From Actinoplanes teichomyceticus ATCC 31121 (lineage in GTDB: Bacteria; Actinomycetota; Actinomycetes; Mycobacteriales; Micromonosporaceae): DNA of 64,000 nt. A program made the position numbers and the translations under genes. Of this stretch, positions 24,275-31,274 are shown piece by piece. Position 1 is the stretch's first letter. Each line of letters begins with the position of its first letter. Location of the stretch: NCBI RefSeq assembly GCF_003711105.1, contig NZ_CP023865.1, positions 4,427,001-4,491,000 on the forward strand, given 5' to 3'. The notes under the pieces were generated by a model. It was not told the DNA's origin. It did no database searches and was given only the letters and a program-made list of their open reading frames with translations.

Positions 24275-25297
24275 TCAGCGCACCACGGCGGGCGACCAGG
24301 CGTCCGGGACGAACAGCCGCGGCGCGCCGGTGCCGTCGGCCGGTACGGTCCACACGTCGCTGGCCGAGGGCCCGTTGCCGGCGCGCGGCAGGCCGTAGAG
24401 CACGTGCTCGCCGTCGAGCCACTCGATCTGGTCGTCCACGCTGTGCTTCTCGGCCAGCAGCGTGGAGCGGCCGGTGGCCAGGTCGTAGACGGCGATCATC
24501 CACTGTCCCTCGGGCCGGCCGTCGCGGGTCTTGAACGCCACCCGGCCGCCGTCCGGGGACAGCGACGGGCACTCGGCGTCCTCGCGCAGCGCGACCAGCT
24601 CCCGGCTGCTCAGGCTGCCGCGCACCAGCCAGGTGCGGTCGCCGGACGCCGCGGTGGCGTAGAAGCGGTCGCCGTCGGCGGCGAACGTGACGCCCCACAT
24701 GTTGCGGTCCCGGGCGGTGTTGCGCCGGCCGTCGACCACCAGCGTGAAGTCGCTCTCCAGGTTCAGGCTCCGCCCGCCGCCGGTCAGCGGGGTGATCAGG
24801 GTCTCGGTGGAGAAGTCGCCCGGCGAGGAGTACGCGTGCCCGGAGACGAACGTGGTGGTGGCCGCCCACTCGCCGTCCGGCGAGAGCCGGGTGCGGCTGG
24901 GCACCCCGGACAGCGGCAGCGACCGGCGGATCGCCCAGCCGGCGTCCAGCACCTCGGCCCGGTACGTGGTGACGAACCCGGGCTTGGCGTAGAGGCAGAC
25001 CGCCTCGCCGGCGTGGGCGTACACCCGGTCGCAGGACGCCTGGGTGAACGCCCGCGGGCCGGTCGGGTCGGTCAGCGGCACGGCGGCGACCCGACCGTAC
25101 TCGTCGCCGATCGCGGTGCTGCGGAAGACGACGTGCGGCTGCCGGGTGACCGCGGCCAGGTCGGCGACCGGCACCGGCGGCGCCGCGGCGACCTGCTCGC
25201 GCCGCTGCTCGCGCAGGCGCAGGACGAAGGCGGCCGTACCGGCCACGGCCAGCACGAGGACGGCGGCGAACACCGCCAGCCGGGTACGCAGGCTCAC
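24275..25297 (-). CDS. Membrane-anchored TolB-like beta-propeller protein
   Basis: A 340-residue protein with one N-terminal helix (TRLAVFAAVLVLAVAGTAAF) and an outer domain made of WD40/PD40-like repeats: RTRLSPDGEWAATTT, RNMWGVTFAADGDRFYATAA, CPSLSPDGGRVAFKTRDG and WLDGEHVLYGLPR. Each holds the SPDG or ADG turn of TolB-type propellers. It is probably exported or anchored and binds a partner protein or glycan. The GTG 25297 start overlaps the stop of the upstream MFS gene (GTGA), so the two are expressed together in the same minus-strand operon as the second DegT gene. Function unknown. Confidence 0.78.
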   Translation of the reverse strand: MSLRTRLAVFAAVLVLAVAGTAAFVLRLREQRREQVAAAPPVPVADLAAVTRQPHVVFRSTAIGDEYGRVAAVPLTDPTGPRAFTQASCDRVYAHAGEAVCLYAKPGFVTTYRAEVLDAGWAIRRSLPLSGVPSRTRLSPDGEWAATTTFVSGHAYSSPGDFSTETLITPLTGGGRSLNLESDFTLVVDGRRNTARDRNMWGVTFAADGDRFYATAASGDRTWLVRGSLSSRELVALREDAECPSLSPDGGRVAFKTRDGRPEGQWMIAVYDLATGRSTLLAEKHSVDDQIEWLDGEHVLYGLPRAGNGPSASDVWTVPADGTGAPRLFVPDAWSPAVVR

Positions 25298-26520
25298 GCG
25301 TCGATGCCTTTCAACAGCCAGGATGCGGCCCCGAGGCCGGCCGCGAGGCAGCCGGCGGCGAGGCACAGGGCGGACGCCGGCCCGATCGCCTCCCACAGGC
25401 CGGCGAAGGCCAGCGAGACGGCGAACCGGGTCAGCACGACGACGGTCTGCGCCGCGGCGATCCCGCTGCCGCGCGCCTGCGCCGGGACCCGCCGGCTGAT
25501 CAGCGCGGGCAGCACGCCGTCGGTGGCCGCGTAGTACACGCCGAGCAGGGCCAGCGCCAGCAGGGTGGGCAGCACCCCGCCGCCGGAGCCGGCGGCGACC
25601 AGGTAGACGGCGAGCAGCGCGACGTGCCCGCCGACGAACACCCGGGCCCGCCCCGCCCGGTCGGCGAGCCGGCCCAGCGGGACGGCCAGCGCGAGGTAGA
25701 CGAGGTTGGTGCCGACGTACATCAGCGGGAACCAGCGGGCCGCGAAGTCGCCGCTGTGCTGCAACGACAGGTAGAGGAAACCGTCGCCGACGGTGCACAG
25801 CCCGAGCAGCCCGGCGGCCAGCAGCGGGCGCCGCAGGCGCGGGGCGGCCAGCTCGGCGAACAGCCGCCGGACCGGCAGGCCGCCGCCGGCGGTGCGCCGG
25901 TCCGGCACGAACAGCACGAGTACGGCGACCCCGACGAGCCCGAACGCGAACGACGCCACGAACACCGCGCGGTAGCCGCCGGGCACGAGCAGCAGCAGCG
26001 CGAAGGCGACCAGCGGGCCGAGCGCGGCGCCGACGGTGTCCAGCGCCCGGTGCACGCCGAACGCCCGGCCCAGCGCCCCCGGATCGGAGGCGTCGGCGAT
26101 CAGCGCGTCCCGCGGCGCGGTGCGGAAGCCCTTGCCGAGCCGATCGGCGGTGATGACGGCGGTGATCGCCGCGAAGGTGTGCGCCGGCACCAGCGCGATC
26201 CGGCTCAGCGCGGAGATGCCGTAGCCGGACACGGCGACCCACTTCGGCCGGTTCGTCCGGTCGTTGAGGTAGCCGCCGAAAATCCGGACCAGGGCGCTGA
26301 CGCCCTGGTAGAGCCCGTCGACCACGCCGTACGCCAGCAGCCCGAGCCCGAGCTCGGCGGTCAGGTAGAGCGGCAGGACGGCGGTCACCATCTCCGACGA
26401 GATGTCGGTGAGCAGGCTGACCACGCCGAGCAGGACGACCGTGGTGGCCACCCGCGGCGCCCGGCCGCCGGGACCGGCCGCCTCGCCCTTGCCCGGCCGG
26501 TCCCGGATGGTGAGGTACAC
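25294..26520 (-). CDS. MFS transporter
   Basis: A 408-residue, 12-helix major facilitator. Motif A-like loop 2-3 reads GGYLNDRTNRPKW, and DRLGKGFRTAPRDALIAD is a clear block shared with a group of bacterial MFS proteins next to secreted or cell-surface genes. The reading frame is open upstream through the DegT gene, so the start is uncertain; GTG 26520 (AAGGA 13 bases upstream) places VYLTIRDRPGKGE before helix 1 and only 17 bases after the DegT stop. It is coupled to the propeller gene. Substrate unknown; export of a sugar-related product is possible from context. Confidence 0.87.
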   Translation of the reverse strand: MYLTIRDRPGKGEAAGPGGRAPRVATTVVLLGVVSLLTDISSEMVTAVLPLYLTAELGLGLLAYGVVDGLYQGVSALVRIFGGYLNDRTNRPKWVAVSGYGISALSRIALVPAHTFAAITAVITADRLGKGFRTAPRDALIADASDPGALGRAFGVHRALDTVGAALGPLVAFALLLLVPGGYRAVFVASFAFGLVGVAVLVLFVPDRRTAGGGLPVRRLFAELAAPRLRRPLLAAGLLGLCTVGDGFLYLSLQHSGDFAARWFPLMYVGTNLVYLALAVPLGRLADRAGRARVFVGGHVALLAVYLVAAGSGGGVLPTLLALALLGVYYAATDGVLPALISRRVPAQARGSGIAAAQTVVVLTRFAVSLAFAGLWEAIGPASALCLAAGCLAAGLGAASWLLKGIDA

Positions 26521-26537
26521 GCGGTCTACCCGGTCCT

Positions 26538-27641
26538 TCAGAGCGCCGCGGCGAGCGCCCGCACGGTCGTCTCCTGCTGGTCCGCGGTGATCTGCGGGTA
26601 CAACGGCAGCGACAGGATCTCGCCGGCCACCCGCTCGGCCACCGGGAAGCTGCCGGCCGGGTGCCGCGGGTCGGCGAACGCGGGCGTCCGGTGCAGCGGG
26701 TACGGGTAGTGGATGGCCGCGCCGACCCCGGCCTCGTGCAGGCGGGCCAGCACGGCGTCGCGGCGGCCCGGGCCGCCGGGGACGCGGACCACGTACAGGT
26801 GCCAGACGTGCTCGTTGCCGTCCAGGGTGGCCGGGCGGATCACGTCCAGGCCGGACAGCAGCTCGTCGTAGCGCGCGGCGGCGGCGCGCCGGGCCCGGTT
26901 CCACGCCGCGAGCCGGGCCAGTTTGGCGCGCAGGACCACGGCCTGCAGCGCGTCCAGGCGGCTGTTGACGCCGACCACCTCGTGCACGTACTTCGTCAGG
27001 CCGCCGTGGCTGCCCAGCGTCCGTACCCGGGTGGCCTGGTCCTCGTCGGGCGTCAGGACCGCGCCGGCGTCGCCGTAGGCGCCGAGGTTCTTGCCCGGGT
27101 AGAAGCTGGTCGCGGCGATGCCCTCGGCGCCCGCGCCGCGGCCGTGCCGCAGCGCGCCCTGGCACTGTGCCGCGTCCTCGACCACCGCGACGCCGCTGCC
27201 GGCCAGCTCGGCCCGCAGCCGCGCGGCGTCGGCCAGCTGGCCGTAGAGGTGGACCGGGACGACCGCCCGGGTCCTCGGGCCGACCGCGGCGAGCATCTTG
27301 TCCACGTCGACGAGGTAGGTGTGCGGGTCGATGTCGGCGAGCACGACCCGGGCGCCGATCCGGGCGACCGGCTCGGCGGTGCCGACGAACGTGTTGGCCG
27401 GCACCACCACCTCGTCGCCGGCCCGCACCCCGGCGGCGCGCAGCGCGAGCTCGACCGCGTCGGTGCCGTTGGCGACGCCGACGCAGTGCGCGGCGCCGGA
27501 GAACTCGGCGAACTCGCGCTCGAACGCCGTCACCTCGGCGCCGCCGATGAAGCCGGTGGTGGCCAGCACCCGTTTGAAGCCGGCGTCCACCTCCTCGGCG
27601 ACCTCGGCGTGCGCGGCTTGCAGATCCACGAGCGGAATCAT
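26538..27641 (-). CDS. DegT/DnrJ/EryC1/StrS aminotransferase (second)
   Basis: A 367-residue PLP sugar aminotransferase of the type making 3-amino-3-deoxy sugars (QdtB/FdtB, DesV) or perosamine. MIPLVDLQAAHAEVAEEVDA is the usual start; NGTDAVELALRA is the phosphate cradle; VVEDAAQCQGA has the PLP-ring Asp/Gln; SFYPGKNLGAYGDAG has Lys184. GVNSRLDALQAVVLRAKLA and AAIHYPYPLH finish the active site. GGGAG lies upstream of ATG 27641. It diverges across 324 bp from the E1 alpha gene. Since the operon opposite ends in a sugar acyltransferase domain, this enzyme may supply the amine to be acylated. In the DesV/QdtB branch an acyltransferase nearby is the norm. Confidence 0.9.
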   Translation of the reverse strand: MIPLVDLQAAHAEVAEEVDAGFKRVLATTGFIGGAEVTAFEREFAEFSGAAHCVGVANGTDAVELALRAAGVRAGDEVVVPANTFVGTAEPVARIGARVVLADIDPHTYLVDVDKMLAAVGPRTRAVVPVHLYGQLADAARLRAELAGSGVAVVEDAAQCQGALRHGRGAGAEGIAATSFYPGKNLGAYGDAGAVLTPDEDQATRVRTLGSHGGLTKYVHEVVGVNSRLDALQAVVLRAKLARLAAWNRARRAAAARYDELLSGLDVIRPATLDGNEHVWHLYVVRVPGGPGRRDAVLARLHEAGVGAAIHYPYPLHRTPAFADPRHPAGSFPVAERVAGEILSLPLYPQITADQQETTVRALAAAL

Positions 27642-27965
27642 GTGACAACTCCCAGTGTCCTGGCCGGGATGCGGCTCCGGAGTGGACGGACCCTACTCGA
27701 CCGCGGGTCACCCCGCCCAGCGCTGTGACGGCTTTCCGGCAGGCTCGATTCCGTCACGGTACGTCGTGATCGACTCGACTACTGTAGTCACCGCCGCACG
27801 CGGGCCGGTGCCATCCGTTGGGTGGGGCGAGCCGTCCGTTCGGCTCTAATTCGGCGATCCGCGGCGCTTCCACGATGGCTGAAGGTGTCTGCATAGGACA
27901 TCGGGCCGTCGGTATCGTCGGCGCGACGGGTCATCCGCCCCCGCGGGGCGGCCAGGGGGAGGCAG
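27642..27965. promoter_or_regulatory. Divergent promoter region between aminotransferase and E1 operons
   Basis: No gene is present in these 324 bases. The middle (27720-27800) is less GC-rich than the flanks and holds the GACTACTGTAGTC palindrome described separately. The right side ends in AGGGGGAGGCAG, the ribosome site of E1 alpha. Both transcription units must start here. No convincing pair of -35/-10 boxes can be fixed by eye. Confidence 0.6.
27777..27789. promoter_or_regulatory. Candidate operator GACTAC-T-GTAGTC
   Basis: A perfect 6-bp inverted repeat with one central base, in the AT-richest part of the spacer between two divergent sugar-modification operons. It could bind a dimeric regulator controlling both. 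No regulator gene is adjacent. Confidence 0.4.
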
Positions 27966-28904
27966 ATGATGTCGACGGCGCTCGCGCCGGCGCGGGCCGG
28001 GACCGACGAGCGGCTCACCGGAGCGCCCGGCGAACCGCTCGCCCACCGGCGGTACCGGCGCATGCGGTTCATCCGGCGGTTCGAGGAGACGCTGCTGCGG
28101 CTGTTCGAGGAGGGCGCGCTGAACGGCACCACGCACGCCTGCATCGGGCAGGAGGCCGACGCGGTCGCGGTCACCGAGCACCTGACCGACGGCGACCACA
28201 TCTTCAGCAACCACCGGTGCCACGGCCACTACCTCGCGCACTCCGGCGACGCGCTGGGCCTGCTCGCCGAGATCATGGGCAAGGAGGCGGGGGTCTGCCG
28301 CGGCATGGGCGGCAGCCAGCACATCTGCGCGCCCGGCTTCAAGTCCAACGGCGTGCAGGGCGGCATCGTGCCGAACGCGGCCGGCATCGCCCTGGCCAAT
28401 CAGCTGTCCGGCACCACGGCGGTGAGCGTGGTGTTCATCGGCGACGGCACCCTGGGCGAGGGCGTGGTCTACGAGACCATGAACATGGCCGCCCTGTGGA
28501 AGCTGCCGCTGCTGGTGGTGTGCGAGGACAACCGGTGGGCGCAGAGCACGCCGGTGGCGGCCAACCTGGCCGGGGACATGGCGGCCCGGTTCACCGCGTT
28601 CGGGGTGCCGGTGCGCGAGGTGGACAGCACCGACGTCGAGCAGCTCAGTGCCATCGCCGGGGAGCAGATCGACCTGGTCCGCGCCGGGAACGGCCCGCGC
28701 GTGCTGCTCATCCACACGTACCGGCTGTGCCACCACTCCAAGAGCGACGACGAGCGCCCGGCCGAGGAGATCGCCGCGCACTGGCTCACCGAGCCGCTCG
28801 TGGTGCACGGCCGGCGCCTGGACGACGCCGACCGGCTGCGCATCGACGCCGAGGTGGAGGCCGCGCTGGACGAGGTCGTGGCGACGGCGAGGGCCCTGCC
28901 GTGA
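27966..28904 (+). CDS. 2-oxo-acid dehydrogenase-like E1 component, alpha subunit
   Basis: A 312-residue thiamine-diphosphate enzyme subunit like the alpha chains of pyruvate or acetoin dehydrogenase E1. Seen: THACIGQEADAVAVT, FSNHRCHGHYLAHSG (family HRGHGH), GKEAGVCRGMGGSQHI, and the TPP/Mg motif from GDG (159-161) to Asn189 in IGDGTLGEGVVYETMNMAAL. The E1 reaction decarboxylates a 2-oxo acid and reductively acylates a lipoyl group. Two ATGs (27966, 27969) follow AGGGGGAGGCAG. The stop overlaps the beta subunit start (GTGA). No ordinary E2 or E3 gene follows; instead the third gene carries a lipoyl domain joined to a sugar acyltransferase. The oxo acid used is unknown. Confidence 0.9.
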   Translation: MMSTALAPARAGTDERLTGAPGEPLAHRRYRRMRFIRRFEETLLRLFEEGALNGTTHACIGQEADAVAVTEHLTDGDHIFSNHRCHGHYLAHSGDALGLLAEIMGKEAGVCRGMGGSQHICAPGFKSNGVQGGIVPNAAGIALANQLSGTTAVSVVFIGDGTLGEGVVYETMNMAALWKLPLLVVCEDNRWAQSTPVAANLAGDMAARFTAFGVPVREVDSTDVEQLSAIAGEQIDLVRAGNGPRVLLIHTYRLCHHSKSDDERPAEEIAAHWLTEPLVVHGRRLDDADRLRIDAEVEAALDEVVATARALP

Positions 28905-29911
28905 TCTTCGCGAAGGAGCTCGGGGACACGCTGCGCGGCGCGCTCGCCGACGACCGGCGGGTGGTGCTGCTCGGCGAGGACATCGCCGATCCGTACGGCG
29001 GCGCCTTCAAGGTCACCCGGGGACTGTCCACGGCGTTCCCGCAACGGGTGCGCACCACGCCGATCAGTGAGGGCGCCATCGCCGGGATCTCCGCCGGGCT
29101 GGCCCTGGCCGGGTACCGCCCGATCGCCGAGGTGATGTTCGGCGACTTCCTCACCCTGATGTTCGACCAGGTGGTCAACCACATCGCGAAATACCAGGCG
29201 ATGTACGCCGGGCAGGCGACCTGCCCGGTGGTGGTGCGGGCGGCCACCGGCGGGCACCGCGGGTACGGCCCCACCCACAGCCAGAGCCTGGAGAAGCACT
29301 TCCTCGGCGTCCCGCACCTGCGGGTGGTGGCCGCCTCGCTCTACCACGACCCGCGCGCGGTGTTCGCCGACTTCCTCGGCCGGGACGAGCCGGTGCTCTA
29401 CGTGGAGCACAAGCTGCTCTACCCGCAGCACCTGAGCCTGCCGGCGCACGGGCGGGTCGGGGACCTGCTGGCCACCAGCGAGGCGTCGCCGGGCATGCTG
29501 CCGACCGTGCGGCTGTCCGCGGTGCCGGCGGCCGACTGCTCGGTCAGCGTGCTGGCGTACGGCTACCAGGCGCTGCTCGCCGCCCAGGTGATCGAGCGGC
29601 TCGCCGTCGAGGAGGAGATCTTCGCCGAGCTGATCGTGCCGGCCCAGATCGCCCCGATGGACTGGGCCCCGGTGGAGCGCTCGGTGGCCGTCACCGGCCG
29701 CCTGGTCACCGTCGAGGAGGGCGCCGACGGCTGGTCCTGGGGCTCGGAGGCGGCGTCGGTCATCTCCCGCCGCATGTTCGGGCGGCTGGACCGGCCGGTC
29801 GACGTCGTGGCCAGCGCGCCCACGGTCATCCCCTCGTCGAAGGCGAAGGAGGCCGGGGTCCTGGTCGGCAGTGCCCGCATCGAGGCGGCCGTCCGCGCCG
29901 CCGCCAGCTGA
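28901..29911 (+). CDS. 2-oxo-acid dehydrogenase-like E1 component, beta subunit
   Basis: A 336-residue partner of the alpha subunit. LLGEDIADPYGGAFKVTRGL, TTPISEGAIAGISAGLALAG (with the Glu that activates thiamine), GDFLTLMFDQVVNHIAKYQA, GHRGYGPTHSQSLEKHF and a transketolase C-terminal domain (AYGYQALLAAQVIERLAVEE to VTVEEGADGWSWGSE) are all present. The GTG 28901 start overlaps the alpha stop by four bases, giving a 1:1 coupled pair. The lipoyl fusion gene starts 10 bases after its stop. Together the three genes look like a small, dedicated 2-oxo-acid dehydrogenase complex; E1 pairs of this kind also occur in antibiotic clusters, where they move two-carbon units. Confidence 0.9.
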   Translation: MIFAKELGDTLRGALADDRRVVLLGEDIADPYGGAFKVTRGLSTAFPQRVRTTPISEGAIAGISAGLALAGYRPIAEVMFGDFLTLMFDQVVNHIAKYQAMYAGQATCPVVVRAATGGHRGYGPTHSQSLEKHFLGVPHLRVVAASLYHDPRAVFADFLGRDEPVLYVEHKLLYPQHLSLPAHGRVGDLLATSEASPGMLPTVRLSAVPAADCSVSVLAYGYQALLAAQVIERLAVEEEIFAELIVPAQIAPMDWAPVERSVAVTGRLVTVEEGADGWSWGSEAASVISRRMFGRLDRPVDVVASAPTVIPSSKAKEAGVLVGSARIEAAVRAAAS

Positions 29912-29921
29912 GGAGAGAGCG

Positions 29922-31046
29922 TTGAATCCGGTCCTGGTGCCCACCAACGACGTCAACAGCGAGCACGGCGTCCTGGTGATGTGGTTCGCCGACGACGGCG
30001 CCGAGGTGGCGAAGGATGAGCTGCTCGCCGAGGTGGAGACGAGCAAGGCGGTGCTGGAGGTGCTCGCCCCGGTCGCCGGGGTGCTGCTGCACCGGGCCGG
30101 CAAGGGCGCCGAGGTCCCGCTGACCGAGCCGATCGCGATGCTCTTCGACGACGTCGCGGCCCGCGACGCCTACGTCGCGCAGCAGGCCGCCGCGGCGGCG
30201 GACCGGCCCGCCGGTGGCCCGCGCGCCACGGTCAAGGCGGTGCGGCGCGCCGCGCAGCTCGGGGTGGACCTGTCCACCCTGGGCCTGGACCGGCTGATCA
30301 CGGTGAAGGACGTGGAGGCCGCGGTCGCGCAGCCGGCCGCCGCGGCCGCGGTCGGTCCGGCCGAGCTGCCCGCGCCGCTGGCCGGCGCGCCCGGCCGGCA
30401 GCGCATCCTGCTGGTCGGCGCGGCGCTCGGCGCCACCCAGGTGCTCGACATCCTGGCCGGCAGCACCACCCAGCAGGCGGTCGCGATCGTCGACGACGAC
30501 GTGTCCCGGTGGGGCGGCGAGGTGCACGGGGTGCCGGTGGTCGGCGGCACCGGCCGGCTGACCGAGCTGTTCCGGGCGGGCGCGTTCGACGCGGCGGTCA
30601 TCGCGATCGGGCGGTCTCCGGCGGTACGCGCCCGGTTCCGTCAGGTGTGCGCGGACGCGGGCATCCCGCTGGCCAACGCCATCGACCCGACCGCGAAGAT
30701 CGCCACCGACGTACGGCTCGGCCAGGGCAACATCATCTGCGCGTTCTGCCACGTCGCGACCGGCGTGCGGATGGGCGACAACAACTTCTTCTCGGCGTAC
30801 ACCTCGTTCGACCACCACAGCGTGATCGGCAACGACAACGCGACCGGACCGTCCTGCTACACCTCCGGCAAGGTGACCATCGGCGACCGGGTCCGCTTCG
30901 GCACCGGCATCGTGATCGAGCCGGACGTGCAGATCGGCGACGACGCCGCGATCGCCTCCGGCGCGGTGATCGTCAGCTCGGTGCCGGCCGAACACGCGGT
31001 CAAGACGAAGATCGTGACGACGACGGTGGTGCCGCTGCGCCGCTAG
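29922..31046 (+). CDS. Lipoyl domain - E3-binding domain - PglD/NeuD-type acyltransferase fusion
   Basis: A 374-residue protein of three parts. Residues 1-77 are a lipoyl domain: LLAEVETSKAVLEVLAPVAG places Lys42 in the ExxKA turn. Residues about 101-136 (TVKAVRRAAQLGVDLSTLGL, then LITVKDVEAAVA) match the peripheral-subunit-binding domain that docks E1/E3 in E2 proteins. The expected E2 catalytic core is absent. Instead residues 161-374 are a complete PglD/NeuD-like sugar acyltransferase: Rossmann N-part (RILLVGAALGATQVLDIL, VHGVPVVGGTGRL) and a left-handed beta-helix with SFDHHSVIG, where His298 aligns with the catalytic His of PglD. TTG 29922 is the start (GAGGAGAGAGCG upstream). It probably accepts an acyl group from E1 on its own lipoyl arm and may pass it to an amino sugar. 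Confidence 0.88.
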   Translation: MNPVLVPTNDVNSEHGVLVMWFADDGAEVAKDELLAEVETSKAVLEVLAPVAGVLLHRAGKGAEVPLTEPIAMLFDDVAARDAYVAQQAAAAADRPAGGPRATVKAVRRAAQLGVDLSTLGLDRLITVKDVEAAVAQPAAAAAVGPAELPAPLAGAPGRQRILLVGAALGATQVLDILAGSTTQQAVAIVDDDVSRWGGEVHGVPVVGGTGRLTELFRAGAFDAAVIAIGRSPAVRARFRQVCADAGIPLANAIDPTAKIATDVRLGQGNIICAFCHVATGVRMGDNNFFSAYTSFDHHSVIGNDNATGPSCYTSGKVTIGDRVRFGTGIVIEPDVQIGDDAAIASGAVIVSSVPAEHAVKTKIVTTTVVPLRR

Positions 31047-31096
31047 CGCCGTTCACGGTCGTGGACGCCACGCCGTCCGGTCCCGGCCGGAGTCGT

Positions 31097-31118
31097 CGCG
31101 GCGGCAGCCACCGCCGCG
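31097..31118. terminator. Hairpin after the E1/lipoyl-acyltransferase operon
   Basis: CGCGGCGG-CAGCCA-CCGCCGCG is a perfect 8-bp stem with a 6-base loop, 50 bases after the fusion gene stop, in the 228-bp gap before the convergent secreted-protein gene. No T-run follows. The rest of that gap shows nothing else recognisable. Confidence 0.5.
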
Positions 31119-31274
31119 TCAGGGCCGGTTCACACAACCGCTGACATGCGACGGTGGCCGCTTGCTGTCCACGGGCGAGCCACTCCGGCGCAGCAACGGC
31201 GGCCGCAGTGTCAGAGCGAGGGACGGAAGCCGGGAACGACCGGGCGCTCGATGCGCCCGGATGTCCCGCCGTGT

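Noticed and set aside
27966..29911. Housekeeping pyruvate or branched-chain dehydrogenase E1
   Set aside because: No normal E2 core or E3 follows, and the genes sit between amino-sugar and polysaccharide genes; a specialised role fits better, although the sequence alone does not exclude a general E1.
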